The notes: generated by a model not told the origin, from the letters alone. A stretch of DNA of 64,000 bases from Svornostia abyssi (GCA_024666565.1 CP088295.1:2294001-2358000), one strand, 5' to 3'. Positions 46,213-56,309 are shown, numbered from the stretch's first letter. Numbers and translations are program-made.

Positions 46213-47754
46213 CTACAGCGGGATGTTGCTGTGCTTGCGCTCGATGACGTCCTGGAACTTCGGCCGCAGGGCGTGGAGCGCGGCGATGAGCTTGTCCCGC
46301 GTCTCGGCCGGGTCGATGACGTCGTCGACGTACCCGCGCTCGGCGGCCGGGTACGGCGTGAGCAGCTCGCGGCGGTAGCGCTCGAGCAGTTCGGCGCGCT
46401 TGGCCTCCGGGTCGGCGGCCTCCTTCAGCTCACGGCGCCCGAGCACGCTGACCGCGCCCTCGGCGCCCATGACGGCGAGCTCGGCCTGCGGCCAGGCAAG
46501 GTTCACGTCGCCGAGGAGCTGCTTGGCGCCCATGACGCCGTACGCGCCGCCGTAGGCCTTCCGCGTGTTGATCGTGAGCTTTGGCACCGTGGCCTCGGTC
46601 CAGGCGAAGATGAGCTTGGCGCCGTGGCGGATGATGCCGCCCCATTCCTGCTCGACGCCGGGCAGGTAGCCGGGGACGTCGGCGAAGCACACGAGCGGGA
46701 TGTTGTACGCGTTGCAGGTGCGGATGAACCGGGCGGCCTTCTCTGACGCGTCGATGTCGATGACGCCGGCACGGACCTGCGGCTGGTTGCCGTAGATGCC
46801 CACGGCGACGCCGTCGAGCCGCGCGAAGCCGCAGATCATCGTCATCGCCCACTCGGGCTGGATCTCGAGGAAGTCCTCGTCGTCGACGATGTTGCGGATG
46901 ACGTTGCGCATGTCGTAGCTGCGCTGCGGGTCCGTCGGGACGATGCGGCCGACGTCGCGGTGGCCCTCCGGCGCCGCGCCGGGCGGAGCGTCGGGTGCCA
47001 GGGAGCGGTAGTTCGACGGCAGGAAGCTCAGCAGCGCCTGCGCGTCCTCGATGCACTCGTCCTCGCTGTCGGTGGCGAGGTGCGCCACGCCCGAGCGGGT
47101 GGCGTGCGTGTCCGCGCCGCCGAGGGTTTCTGCGTCGACCCGCTCGCCGGTGACCGCGCGGATGACCTCGGGGCCCGTGACGAACATGTACGAGCTCTGC
47201 CGGACCATGAGGACGAAGTCGGTCATCGCGGGGGAGTAGGCCGCGCCGCCGGCGCACGGGCCCATCATGAGGCTGAGCTGCGGCACCACGCCGGACAGCG
47301 CGACGTTGCGCCGGAAGATCTCCCCGTAGCCGGTGAGGGCCACGAGGCCGCCCTGAATCCGGGCGCCGCCGCTGTCGTTGATGCCGACGATCGGCATGCC
47401 GGCCTTCGCGGCGACGTCCATGACCTTCGCGACCTTCTGGCCGACCGTGAGGCTGACCGAGCCGCCGAGCACGGTGAAGTCCTGCGCGTACACCGCGACG
47501 GGCCGGCCGTCGACCGTGCCGTGGCCGGTGACGACCGCGTCGCCTTCGGGCCGCGGCGTGCCGGGGGCGCCGAGCGGCTCGCGGCGGTAGCGGTCCACCT
47601 CGGTGAACGAGCCGTCGTCGAGCAGGCGGTCGATCCGCTCCCGGGCGGTCTGCCGCCCGCGCTCGTGCTGCTTGGCCCGGGCCAGCTCCTCGCGCTCCTG
47701 CGCTTGGGCCCGCCGGGCGAGCAGTTGCTCGGTCCCCTCAGCCGTTCCACTCAT
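46213..47754 (-). CDS. acyl-CoA carboxylase, carboxyltransferase (beta) subunit
   Basis: A 513-residue biotin-dependent carboxyltransferase like AccD/PccB of actinobacteria. N-terminal crotonase-fold half: INDSGGARIQGG (oxyanion Gly pair) and GPCAGGAAYSPAM. C-terminal half: FADVPGYLPGVEQE and KAYGGAYGVMG. It transfers carboxyl from biotin to acetyl-, propionyl- or related CoA; which one is not decidable here, and no biotin-carrier subunit is adjacent. ATG 47754 (MSGTAEG) is preferred to the one at 47766. Confidence 0.92.
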   Translation of the reverse strand: MSGTAEGTEQLLARRAQAQEREELARAKQHERGRQTARERIDRLLDDGSFTEVDRYRREPLGAPGTPRPEGDAVVTGHGTVDGRPVAVYAQDFTVLGGSVSLTVGQKVAKVMDVAAKAGMPIVGINDSGGARIQGGLVALTGYGEIFRRNVALSGVVPQLSLMMGPCAGGAAYSPAMTDFVLMVRQSSYMFVTGPEVIRAVTGERVDAETLGGADTHATRSGVAHLATDSEDECIEDAQALLSFLPSNYRSLAPDAPPGAAPEGHRDVGRIVPTDPQRSYDMRNVIRNIVDDEDFLEIQPEWAMTMICGFARLDGVAVGIYGNQPQVRAGVIDIDASEKAARFIRTCNAYNIPLVCFADVPGYLPGVEQEWGGIIRHGAKLIFAWTEATVPKLTINTRKAYGGAYGVMGAKQLLGDVNLAWPQAELAVMGAEGAVSVLGRRELKEAADPEAKRAELLERYRRELLTPYPAAERGYVDDVIDPAETRDKLIAALHALRPKFQDVIERKHSNIPL

Positions 47755-47798
47755 CCCGGGCGGCATCCTCGCACGGACACCGGCCTGACGGGTAGGTC

Positions 47799-50529
47799 CT
47801 ATCCGCGATCGCGGGCCTGCGCGGCCGAGTCCTCGGCCTCGGCGGGGGACAGCGCGGGCGCGTCCTCCTCCGGATACGGACCGAGCAGCTCCTCGAGCGG
47901 GCGCGGCTTGCCGAGGTGGTAGCCCTGCCCGAGGTCGACGCCCTCGCGCAGCAGCAGGCGGACGATCTCGTCGTCGCCGACGAACTCCGCGACGGTGACC
48001 TTGCCCATGCCGCGGGCGATGTCGACGAGCGCCTTGATGACGAGCCGGTCGGTGGGGTTCGTCGCGCAGCCGCGGACGAACTCGCCGTCGATCTTCAGCA
48101 CGTCGAACGGCAGGTGCTTGAGGTAGTAGAACGAGCCGAAGCCCGCGCCGAAGTCGTCGAGCGCGAGGCGGCAGCCCAGCTCGGACAGCCGCTCGCTGAA
48201 CATCCGGGCGGCCGGGATGTCCGAGACCGCGGCGGTCTCGGTGACCTCGAGGACGAGGTCGTTCGGGTTGACGTGCTTGGCCCGCTGGAGGTCCTCCTCG
48301 ATGATCTCGAGGAGCTCGGGGTCACCGAGCGACCGGCCCGAGACGTTCACGCTGACCGGGAGCGGGCGGCCGGCGCGGCCCTCGCGCTCCATGTACTCGA
48401 TCGCCTTGCGGATGACCATGCGGTCGATCGTCTGGATGAGGTCGAAGCGCTCGGCGACGTAGAGGAACGCCCCGGGCGGCACGAGCTCGCCCTGCTCGTC
48501 GACCATGCGGATGAGGAGCTCGTGCCAGGCGACCTCCATCTTCTGCAGGTCGACGATCGGCTGGGCGTGCAGGACGAAGCGGTCCTCGTCCAGCGCCTGG
48601 ACGATCTTCTCGACCCACTCCATCCGGGCCTTGATCTTCGACTCGTGCTCCTCGTCGTCCTGGAAGAAGCAGACGCGATTCCGGCCCGCCTCCTTCGCGT
48701 CGTACATCGCGAGGTCGGCGTTGACGAACATCTCCTCCGACGTCGTCTTGTCGTCGGTGAAGAGGGCGACGCCGACCGAGGCGGTGATGCGGCCCGCCAG
48801 CTCGCCGCTCAGGCGGTCGGCGCGGTTGCGGATGGCCTCGACGAGCGCCTGTGCGACCGTCCACGCCTCATCGCGGGCGCCCTGGGGGAGCAGCACGGCG
48901 AACTCGTCGCCGCCGAGGCGGGCGAGGACGTCGGTGGTCCGCAGCCGCTCGCGCAGGACCGCCGCGACGCTGACGAGCAGCTCGTCACCGGCGGAGTGGC
49001 CGAGGGTGTCGTTGACGTACTTGAAGCCGTCGAGGTCGAGGACGAGCAGGGCGCCGGACGGGCCGTAGCGCTTGACGTGCTCGACCTGGCCCTCGAGCGC
49101 GGCCTCGAAGGCGCGGCGGTTCGGCAGGCCGGTGAGCGGGTCGTGGTCGGCCATGTGCCGCAGGCGGTCCTCGAAGCGGCGGCGCTCGGTGACGTCCTGG
49201 ACCTGCACGATGAGGAAGTCCGGCTCGTCCTCGTGGTTGCGCACGAGCGTCGCCTGGATCGAGACCCACACGGGGTGCCCGGAGGCGTGCAGGTAGCGCA
49301 GCTCGACCTCCTGCGCCTCGGCCTCGCCGTCGGCGAGCGCGGCCAGGGCCTCGCCGCTCGCGTCGAGATCGTCCGGGTGGGTGATCGTGTGCAGCGACGT
49401 CTTCTCCAGCTCCGAACGGCGGTAGCCGGTGATGTCCGTCAGCGCGCGGTTGACCTGGCGCAGTCGGCCGTCCAGGCCGACGACCGCGATGCCGATCGGC
49501 GCCTCCTCGAACACCGCGCGGAAGCGGCGCTCGGCGTGGCGCAGCGCGGCGTCGGCGAGGCGCTGCGTCGTGACGTCGGTGCCGACCAGGAGGACGCCGA
49601 GGATCTCGCCCAGCTCGTCGCGGTACGGGCCGAGTTGGACCTCGAGGATCCGCCCGAGGCGGTCGCTGTCCAGTTCGACCGTCCCGTCGATGCCTCGCAG
49701 CGCGCCTTCGGCGGCGGCGATGAGCGCCGGCGTCTCGTCGGGGCCGGCGAGGACGCTGACCGACTCGAAGATGAGCGCGTCCGGGTCGAACGCCGACTCG
49801 GCGATCTCGCCCTCGAGGAGCGTGATCCGCAGGTCGTGGTCGAGGATCGCGACGACGGCGCCGGGAAGGTTCGCGCTGATCAGGCGGTGGCGGCGCTCGG
49901 AGTCGCGCAGGAGCTCCTCGGCCCGGCGGCGCTCGGTCACGTCCATGACGGTGCCCATGAAGCCGGGCTCGCCGCCGCCGACGTCATCGACGTGCTCGGT
50001 CTCGATGAGGACGTGGCGGACGCTGTCACCCGCGGCGGGGTCGCCGATGCGCAGCTCTCCGTGGAACGCGTCGTCCTGCCCAGTGGTGACGAACCACGAG
50101 CCGGACACGCGCTCGCGGTCGTCGGGGTGCACGGCCTGCAGCCAGCCGCGACCGAGCGCGCGGCCCGGGGTCAGGCCGGTGAGCTCGCACCAGGTGTCGT
50201 TGACGTAGAGCAGTTCGCCCGGCGCCGTCGGCGAGGAACACGCCGACCGGGACGTGTGCCATGAGGCCGCGGTAGCGCGACTCGCTCGAGCGCAGGCGAC
50301 CCTCGGCGGCCCGCGCGTGACGGAGCGCGCGCAGCTGGTCACGGCTCGTGGCCCGGACCAGGAGCGCCCCGGCCACGGCGACGACGGTCACGCCCGCCGC
50401 GGCGACCAGCCGGGCGACGGCGGTGCCGCCCACCGCGAGCATCCCCAGCGACACCACCATCGCCGCGATCAGGGCGGCGGCGACGGCGCGGCGGCGCGGA
50501 CTCCAGGCGGGCAGGGTCAGGTCGTCCAT
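47799..50529 (-). CDS. membrane PAS-GGDEF-EAL protein (one frameshift)
   Basis: About 909 residues. Two N-terminal membrane helices, then three PAS domains, a GGDEF domain with intact LGGDEFAVLLP, and an EAL domain (ELL in place of EAL, but NVSGRSL, LEVTETA and DDFGAGFGSF kept). Both c-di-GMP synthesis and breakdown look possible. One extra C in the run at 50218-50220 splits the first PAS domain; removing it joins GVFLADGAG to ELLYVNDTW. It is divergent from the PilT gene, and c-di-GMP often controls pili. No ribosome-binding site is clear. Confidence 0.82.
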
Positions 50530-50681
50530 TCCACGCGTACATCGGAGTTTCCAGGACTTTGCTTGAGCGGCGCGCCGGAAACCTGCGCAGAACCTGGACG
50601 CCGGCGCCGGCGCACCGGTCGCCCGTCCAGCGGGGTCGTCCGCAGGTCAAGCGTGGCCGCGCGCATGCCGACGCCAGCCCC

Positions 50682-52110
50682 GTGTTCGACGTCGAATCTG
50701 CACTGCGAGAGCTCGTCCAGACGGGCGGCTCCGATCTTCACCTGCGGGCCTACACCGAGCCCCGCATGCGCTTGAACGGCGAGCTCGTTCCGCTTGCCGG
50801 CGCAGAGGCGCTGACCCCGGCCGACACCGAGGGCGCCGTCCGCCACATGCTCCGCGACGTGACCAAGCTCGATGAGTTCGCGAACGACCACGAGGTCGAC
50901 TTCTCGTACGCCATCACGGGTGTGGGTCGCTTCCGCGTCAACGCGTTCCAGCAGCGCGGCACCGTCAGCCTCGTCGCCCGCGCGATCCCGTTCGAGATCC
51001 AGTCGCTCGACGAGCTGAAGCTGCCGGACGTCATGCGTGAGATCGCCGACGAGGAGCGCGGGATCGTCCTCGTGACCGGCACGACCGGCTCGGGCAAGTC
51101 CACGACGCTCGCGTCGATGATCGACCACATCAACCGCAACTACTCCAAGCACGTGGTCACGATCGAGGACCCGATCGAGTTCCTGCACAAGGACCATCAG
51201 GCGCTCATCAACCAGCGTGAGGTCGGGATGGACACCCTGTCGTTCAAGCGCGCGCTGCGGCGCGTGCTGCGCCAGGACCCCGACGTGATCCTCATCGGCG
51301 AGATGCGTGACGAGGAGACGGTCCAGACCGCCCTGTCCGCGGCTGAGACGGGCCATCTCGTGTTCAGCACGCTGCACACCGTCGACGCGACGGAGACCAT
51401 CAACCGCATCATCGACTTCTTCCCGCCGCACATGCACCAGCAGGCACGCGCGATGATCGCGGGCACGCTGAAGGCGATCATCAGCCAGCGCCTGGTCAAG
51501 ACCGTCGACGGCGGCCGCGCGGCGACCTGCGAGGTCCTGCGGATGACCGGCCGGGTGCGGGACATGGTGCTGGACCCCGAGCAGACCGGCAAGCTCGGCG
51601 AGGTCATCACCGAGGGTGGCTACTACGGCATGCAGACCTTCGACCAGGCGCTGTTCAACCACGTCAAGGCCGGACGTGTGAGCGTGGACGAGGCGATGAA
51701 GGCCGCGACGAGCCCGCACGACTTCAAGCTGCTGCTCGCCGCCGACGGCCGGCGAGGCACGACGATGGACGATCTCGGTGAGGCCGAGGTCGAGCGCGGC
51801 GCCTATGAGGACGACCGCAGCCGCGGGGGGCGGCATGAGCGGGACGCCGGCCCAGCCGGTGCAGCCCGCGCCCGCGCCCGCACCGTCCGCCGGACCGCCT
51901 CCCGGGGCGCCCCCGGTGCCCGGGATGGCGCCGTCGTCGGCTCCGATCCAGCCTGCTCAGGCTCCGGCGCCCGCGCCGGTGCAGCCGGCCCCGGCGCCGG
52001 TTCCCGCGCACGCGGTTCACGTCGGCGATGCCGCCGCGGTGCCCCTTCCGGGCGCCTCCACGGCGCCTCCCGGAATGTCGCAGGCGCCCCCGGGTTCGCG
52101 GGCCGCCTGA
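50682..52110 (+). CDS. pilT: PilT-type twitching motility ATPase (one frameshift)
   Basis: A type IV pilus retraction-type ATPase: GGSDLHL near the N-terminus, Walker A GTTGSGKST (about 133-141), Walker B VILIGEMRD, His box GHLVFSTLHT. The core (about 350 residues) is complete. After it a G-run at 51825-51830 shifts the frame; removing one G continues into a Pro/Ala-rich tail ending at 52110 (PAPAPAPSAGPPPGAPP). Without correction the frame runs past the next gene's start, which is implausible. GTG 50682 gives the family N-terminus. No pilin genes are nearby. Confidence 0.85.
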
Positions 52111-52257
52111 GCCGGACGTCGCGGTGCCATCCGGCGCTCGCGTCACTTTTCTCGCGCCGCACCGTTGAGCGGTTGCGCTCCGCGCTGCCGATGCGGCAAT
52201 GTGGCGGCGCGACGACGACAGACCCCCCCCACGCGCTGAAAGGACCAGTCGACGGCA

Positions 52258-52962
52258 ATGCAGACCACGCTGGCGCAGTTCAACGAGACGCAGGCGACCG
52301 ACGCCTTCACCCTGCAGAACTCCAAGTTGCTGAAGGTGCGCCTCGATGCGGTGACGATCCAGGCGAAGGCCGGATCGATGGTCGCCTACCAGGGCGACGT
52401 GACGTTCGAGCACGCGGGCTCGGGCGGCCTTGGCAAGATGCTGAAGAAGGCGGCGACCGGCGAGGGCACGACCCTCATGAAGGTGACCGGCACCGGTGAG
52501 GTGTTCCTGGCTGACACCGCGCAGGACATCCACCTCATCTACCTCGAGAACGACAAGGTCACGGTCAACGGGCCGAACGTCCTGGCGTTCGACGCCGGGA
52601 TCGACTGGGACATCGAGCGCGTCCAGGGGGCCAGCTCGATGATGGGCGGCGGCCTCTACAACATGGCGCTGGCCGGGACCGGCTGGGTCGCGATCCTCAC
52701 GGACGGTCCGCCGGTCCTCCTGAACGTCGCGCAGGCGCCGACGTTCGCCGACGCGCAGGCCGCGGTGACGTGGTCCTCCGGCGTGTCGACGTCGATCAAG
52801 ACGGACTTCAAGATGAAGAACCTCATGGGCAAGAGCTCGGGCGAGACCGTGCAGATGGCGTTCTCCGGGCAGGGCTGGGTGCTGGTCCAGCCGTCCGAGG
52901 GCCGTCTCACGGCGATGCCGACCTCCGGTGGCGGCGGCCTGCTGGGCCAGCTCGGCGGCTGA
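52258..52962 (+). CDS. AIM24 family protein
   Basis: A 234-residue all-beta protein of the AIM24/TIGR00266 family: KAGSMVAYQGDVTFEH, then GTGEVFLAD, LAFDAGIDWDI and FSGQGWVLVQPSEG. Bacterial members form a TRAP-like barrel of unknown role. A Gly-rich end (GGGGLLGQLGG) is typical. A possible ribosome-binding site (AAAGGA) is rather far upstream. A strong hairpin terminates it. Confidence 0.85.
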   Translation: MQTTLAQFNETQATDAFTLQNSKLLKVRLDAVTIQAKAGSMVAYQGDVTFEHAGSGGLGKMLKKAATGEGTTLMKVTGTGEVFLADTAQDIHLIYLENDKVTVNGPNVLAFDAGIDWDIERVQGASSMMGGGLYNMALAGTGWVAILTDGPPVLLNVAQAPTFADAQAAVTWSSGVSTSIKTDFKMKNLMGKSSGETVQMAFSGQGWVLVQPSEGRLTAMPTSGGGGLLGQLGG

Positions 52963-52977
52963 CGCGTCCTTCCGATG

Positions 52978-53004
52978 AGCGGCACCGGCTGCCCCGGTGC
53001 CGCT
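52978..53004 (+). terminator. terminator after the AIM24 gene
   Basis: AGCGGCACCGG pairs with CCGGTGCCGCT (11 bp) across a 5-nt loop, 15 nt after the stop, followed by TCATCTTGT. Confidence 0.75.
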
Positions 53005-53026
53005 TCATCTTGTAAAGTGTTGGGGC

Positions 53027-53377
53027 ATGGACCCCGATTGCCCGGTGTGTCGCACGGCCGAGATCGTCTGCGGGAAGTGGACGCTGCTGCTCGTGCGCGA
53101 CCTCGCCGAGGGCCGCTCGCGCTTCTGTGAGCTCGAGCGCTCGCTGGCCGGGATCAGCCCGCGCACCCTCTCGCTGCGCCTGCGCGCGCTGGAGGAGGAG
53201 GGCATCGTCGAGCGGCACACGTATCCCGAGGTGCCGCCGCGCGTCGAGTACGCGCTGACGGAGAAGGGCTTGGCGCTGCTGCCCATCGTGGACGGCATGC
53301 GCTCGTACGGCGAGCAGTGGCTCGGTGGCGCGTGCGCCGCCGATACGCAGGACGCCGCCGCGCCCGTCGCGGCATAG
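53027..53377 (+). CDS. HxlR-family transcriptional regulator
   Basis: A 116-residue winged helix: CPVCRTAEIVCGKWTLLLVRDL then GISPRTLSLRLRALEEEGIV and the wing ending PRVEYALTEKG (motifs cited in part). Members often sense redox-active or aldehyde compounds through Cys; here Cys near the N-terminus (DPDCPVC) are candidates. ATG 53027 follows TAAAGT (53013-53018) by 8 nt, leaderless. The target may be the following permease gene or itself. Confidence 0.88.
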   Translation: MDPDCPVCRTAEIVCGKWTLLLVRDLAEGRSRFCELERSLAGISPRTLSLRLRALEEEGIVERHTYPEVPPRVEYALTEKGLALLPIVDGMRSYGEQWLGGACAADTQDAAAPVAA

Positions 53378-53417
53378 CTTCCCGCCGCCGCCGGTCTGCC
53401 TGGCACGATCCGCGGCC

Positions 53418-54621
53418 GTGTCCGCGGCGCTCCTGCACTCTCGTTCCGGCCGCGTCGTGCTCGGCGCCGTCGCGCTGCTCACCGTCGCGGTCATCGCCGG
53501 GATGGTCGCGCTGTGGCCCAGCGGCGACGTCACCGTCACGTCCGCGGTGGCCGGTTCGGCCGAGCGAGCCGAGGTCGTCGCCGTCTCCCCGCGAGGCGTG
53601 TGACCTGACGCAGAGCCGTGTGCCGTGCCAGGTGCTGACCATCAAGCTGCGCACCGGCGTCGACGAGGGGCGCGAGTTCCCGCTCACACTCCCGGGGGAG
53701 GACGCTGCCCCCGAGGTGCAGGTCGGCGACAGGATCCGCGTCTTCCAGAACGCGGCGGGCGTGCCGGGCGCGGACCCATCGACGACCGGCATCGACAGCT
53801 ACGCGTTCAGCGACTTCGAGCGGGGAGGCTCCGTCGGGATCCTCGCGCTGGTGTTCGCAGTGCTCGTCATCGCGCTCGGCCGGGTCAAGGGGATGCTGTC
53901 CCTCATCGGGCTCGGGCTGAGCCTGCTCGTCGTGCTGCAGTTCATCGTGCCGGCGATCCTCGACGGCTCGCCGCCGCTGCTCGTCGCGCTCGTCGGGGGG
54001 ATGGCGGTGATGCTTGCGACGCTCGGGTTGACGCATGGCATCGGGCCCACGAGTCTCGCGGCGGCACTGGGCGCCGCCGGTGCGCTGCTCGTCATCGCGG
54101 TCCTGGCCGTCGTGATGGTGGAGAGCGCGCACCTGACGGGCTTCTCGTCGGAGGAGTCGACGCTCCTGCTGTCCGGCCAGGAGACCGCGCGCCTGTCGCT
54201 CGAGGGGCTCGTGCTCGCGGGCATCGTCATCGCGGCGCTCGGTGTGCTCGACGACGTGTGCGTCAGCCAGGCGTCGACGGTCCTCGCGCTGCGCCGGGCG
54301 AACCCCGCGCAGTCGTTCGGCCGTCTGTTCGGTGAGGCGATGAGCGTCGGGCGCGATCACCTGTCGGCGACGGTCAACACGCTCGTCTTCGCGTACGTCG
54401 GCGCGGCGCTGCCGCTGCTGCTGATCTTCGAGACGCAGCGGATCACGCTCGGCCAGGCGGTCGAGCGTGAATCGGTCGCCGAGGAGATCGTCGGCATGCT
54501 GGTCGGGTCGATCGGGTTGATCCTCGCGGTGCCGGTCACGACGGCGCTGGCGGCGATGCTGTCGCGGGTGCTGCCGGGCGAGGCGATCGCCGCCGAGGAA
54601 CCCCACCACCATCACCACTGA
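53418..54621 (+). CDS. YibE/F-family membrane protein (one frameshift)
   Basis: About 400 residues. One N-terminal membrane helix and a small extracytoplasmic beta domain (PCQVLTIKLRTG, VQVGDRIRVFQN), then about seven membrane helices, including LALVFAVLVIALGRVKGML and FAYVGAALPLLLIF. This is the YibE/F layout. One extra C in the run at 53587-53590 breaks the frame near residue 57; removing it joins VAVSREACD. The C-terminus is five His in a row (EEPHHHHH). The Fur-type gene 25 nt downstream suggests a metal link. GTG 53418 is the likely start. Confidence 0.78.
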
Positions 54622-54646
54622 CCGCCGCCTGGCACCATCTGAGGCC

Positions 54647-55084
54647 ATGAACGCGACCGCCCGCCGCCGCTGGCTCGAGCACACCGACGACGTGCTGCGC
54701 GGTGCCGGCCTGCGTGCGAGCGCGGGCCGGACCGCCGTCGTCGCCCTCCTGGCCGAGCAGGACTGCGTCGTCAGCGCGCAGGAGATCGTCGACGGGCTGC
54801 GGGCCTCCGACGGTCCCTCCGCGAGCACGGCGACCGTGTACCGCGCGCTGGAGACGCTGCACGAGTTCGGGCTCGTGCGGCGCTTCGACTCCGGGGAAGG
54901 GACGGCGCGCTACGAACCCGTGGACCCGTCCGGCGAGCACCATCACCACGTCGTCTTCGACGACGGCGAGGTCGAGCCGTTCAGCGACGAGGAGCTCGAG
55001 CGCGTGATCCACGGGCTCGGCGATCGGCTGGGGCTCGACATCACCGGTCATGACGTGATCCTGCGGGCCAAGCGCTCGTCGTGA
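54647..55084 (+). CDS. Fur-family metalloregulator
   Basis: A 145-residue Fur/Zur-like protein. The winged helix contains RTAVVALLAEQDCVVSAQE and TATVYRALETLHEFGLV; the metal/dimer half starts EHHHHVVFDDGEVEPFSDEEL. The usual CxxC structural zinc pairs are absent (FDDG where CxxCG is expected). It would repress metal-uptake or storage genes in response to zinc or iron. It follows the His-tailed permease and overlaps the lipoprotein gene by 4 bp (GTGA). Confidence 0.88.
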   Translation: MNATARRRWLEHTDDVLRGAGLRASAGRTAVVALLAEQDCVVSAQEIVDGLRASDGPSASTATVYRALETLHEFGLVRRFDSGEGTARYEPVDPSGEHHHHVVFDDGEVEPFSDEELERVIHGLGDRLGLDITGHDVILRAKRSS

Positions 55085-55569
55085 GGTGGGCGGGGGTGGT
55101 GTTGGCCGTGGTCGCGTTCGCGCTCTCCGGCTGTGGAGACGATGGCATCGACGGCGCGCAGTTCGTGGAAGCCGTCACGCTGGAGCGGGCGTACACCGAC
55201 GGGCGCGGCGAGGCACGCGACGTCAACACCACGATGTTCCTGAACGCGCTCTACACCTCAGAGCGTGAGCTCCCGGTGACGCTCCCGAGCGGCACGCAGG
55301 CGGTCCTCGCGGACGTCTCAACCATCAACGACGGTCGGGACCCTTTCCCGCTCGAGTGGGCGGTGTTCACTGCCCGCACGCGTGAGGGGCGCACGCTCGG
55401 CGAGAAGCTGCGGCAGGGGCCGCGGCGCGTCACCGACAAGGAGCAGGTGGTCTCGGTGGGCTTCGCCGTGCCGGACGGCGACGAGGTCACTGAGGTGCGT
55501 ATGCGGTCGATCGTCGACGTCTGGCCGTTCCGGGCGACGTTGAAGCCGCCGCGGGACGACGACACGTGA
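55081..55569 (+). CDS. putative lipoprotein
   Basis: A 162-residue protein with a lipoprotein signal: hydrophobic VVLAVVAFALSGC with a lipobox LSGC (Cys19). The mature part has a beta-rich pattern with AVLADVSTINDG and EWAVFTARTREG. No family is recognised. GTGA overlap with the Fur gene means coupled translation, so it may be part of the metal-related cluster. Confidence 0.7.
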   Translation: MRWAGVVLAVVAFALSGCGDDGIDGAQFVEAVTLERAYTDGRGEARDVNTTMFLNALYTSERELPVTLPSGTQAVLADVSTINDGRDPFPLEWAVFTARTREGRTLGEKLRQGPRRVTDKEQVVSVGFAVPDGDEVTEVRMRSIVDVWPFRATLKPPRDDDT

Positions 55570-55588
55570 CATGCTGACTAGCATGTCA
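55567..55588 (+). promoter_or_regulatory. FitAB operator overlapping its -10
   Basis: A perfect dyad, TGACATGCT and AGCATGTCA around GACT. The -10 hexamer TAGCAT (55579-55584) lies inside its right arm, 6 nt from the antitoxin ATG. Binding here would block transcription, as in autorepressed FitAB modules. Confidence 0.75.
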
Positions 55589-55590
55589 TT

Positions 55591-55839
55591 ATGCTTTCCG
55601 GCATGGGCAAGATGCTGCAGATCAAGGACATCCCCGACGACATCCACCGGGTCCTGAAGTCCCGCGCCTCGCTCGCCGGCGTCACGCTGACCGAGTACGC
55701 GCGGGAGACGCTGGTCGCAGCCGCGCGCCGACCCTCACGCGAGGAGCTCGCCGACGAGCTTGCGCACGTCGAGCCGGTCGCCTCGGATGAGACGGCGGCG
55801 GAGGCCCGTGCCCGCGTCCGCGCCGAGGGCGCGGCGTGA
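55591..55839 (+). CDS. FitA-like ribbon-helix-helix antitoxin
   Basis: An 82-residue antitoxin. The core LQIKDIPDDIHRVLKSRA and GVTLTEYARETLV is the FitA-type ribbon-helix-helix, with an Ala/Glu-rich toxin-binding tail. ATGs at 55591, 55603 and 55612 are in frame; 55591 fits the leaderless promoter, while 55612 gives the family N-terminus. It overlaps the toxin gene by 4 bp. Confidence 0.88.
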   Translation: MLSGMGKMLQIKDIPDDIHRVLKSRASLAGVTLTEYARETLVAAARRPSREELADELAHVEPVASDETAAEARARVRAEGAA

Positions 55840-56243
55840 CGGTTGTCGATGCCAGCGCCCTGATCGACCTTCTTGTCCCGCCCAGCGCCACGGTCCGCGA
55901 CGCGCTGATCGCCGAGCTCCCGGAGCCGGCGATGCCGTGGCTGGCGCCTGACATCGTGGCGTTCGAGGTCTTCGCGGTCCTGCGTCGGCACGCGCAGCGG
56001 GGCGTGCTGTCCGCGCCGCTCGCAGTGGCGGCACTCGATCGCTTTCGCCGCCTGCCGATCGAGACGGTCGCGACGCATGACCTCCTCGACGACGCGTGGG
56101 GACTGCGGGAACGCTTCGGTGCCGGCGATGCGCTCTACGCCGCGGTCGCGCGTCGGGTCGCCGAGCCCCTGCTCACGACGGATCGCAGATTCGCCCGGGC
56201 GGCGCAGGCCGCCGGGCTCGCGGTCGTCATCCCCGCCGCCTGA
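55836..56243 (+). CDS. PIN-domain toxin (FitB/VapC-type)
   Basis: A 135-residue PIN RNase with all acidic residues: Asp in VVDASALIDLL, Glu in AFEVFAVL, Asp in GAGDALYAAVA and Asp in LTTDRRFARA. GTGA overlap with the antitoxin gene confirms the module. It should be inhibited by the FitA-like partner. Confidence 0.92.
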   Translation: MTVVDASALIDLLVPPSATVRDALIAELPEPAMPWLAPDIVAFEVFAVLRRHAQRGVLSAPLAVAALDRFRRLPIETVATHDLLDDAWGLRERFGAGDALYAAVARRVAEPLLTTDRRFARAAQAAGLAVVIPAA

Positions 56244-56309
56244 GCGCGCCGAGCGTCACATCCTGGTCGCCCTGACGACCACGATCGGACGCTCAGCGGG
56301 CAGTGGGCG

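Noticed and set aside
50682..52499. PilT frame running on to 52499
   Set aside because: It would pass through the start of the AIM24 gene and encodes low-quality Arg-rich sequence after 51830; a one-base shift is a simpler explanation.
56250..56300. Possible terminator between the FitB and P450 genes
   Set aside because: The GAGCGTC/GACGCTC arms are only 7 bp and about 33 nt apart, too weak to support a terminator.
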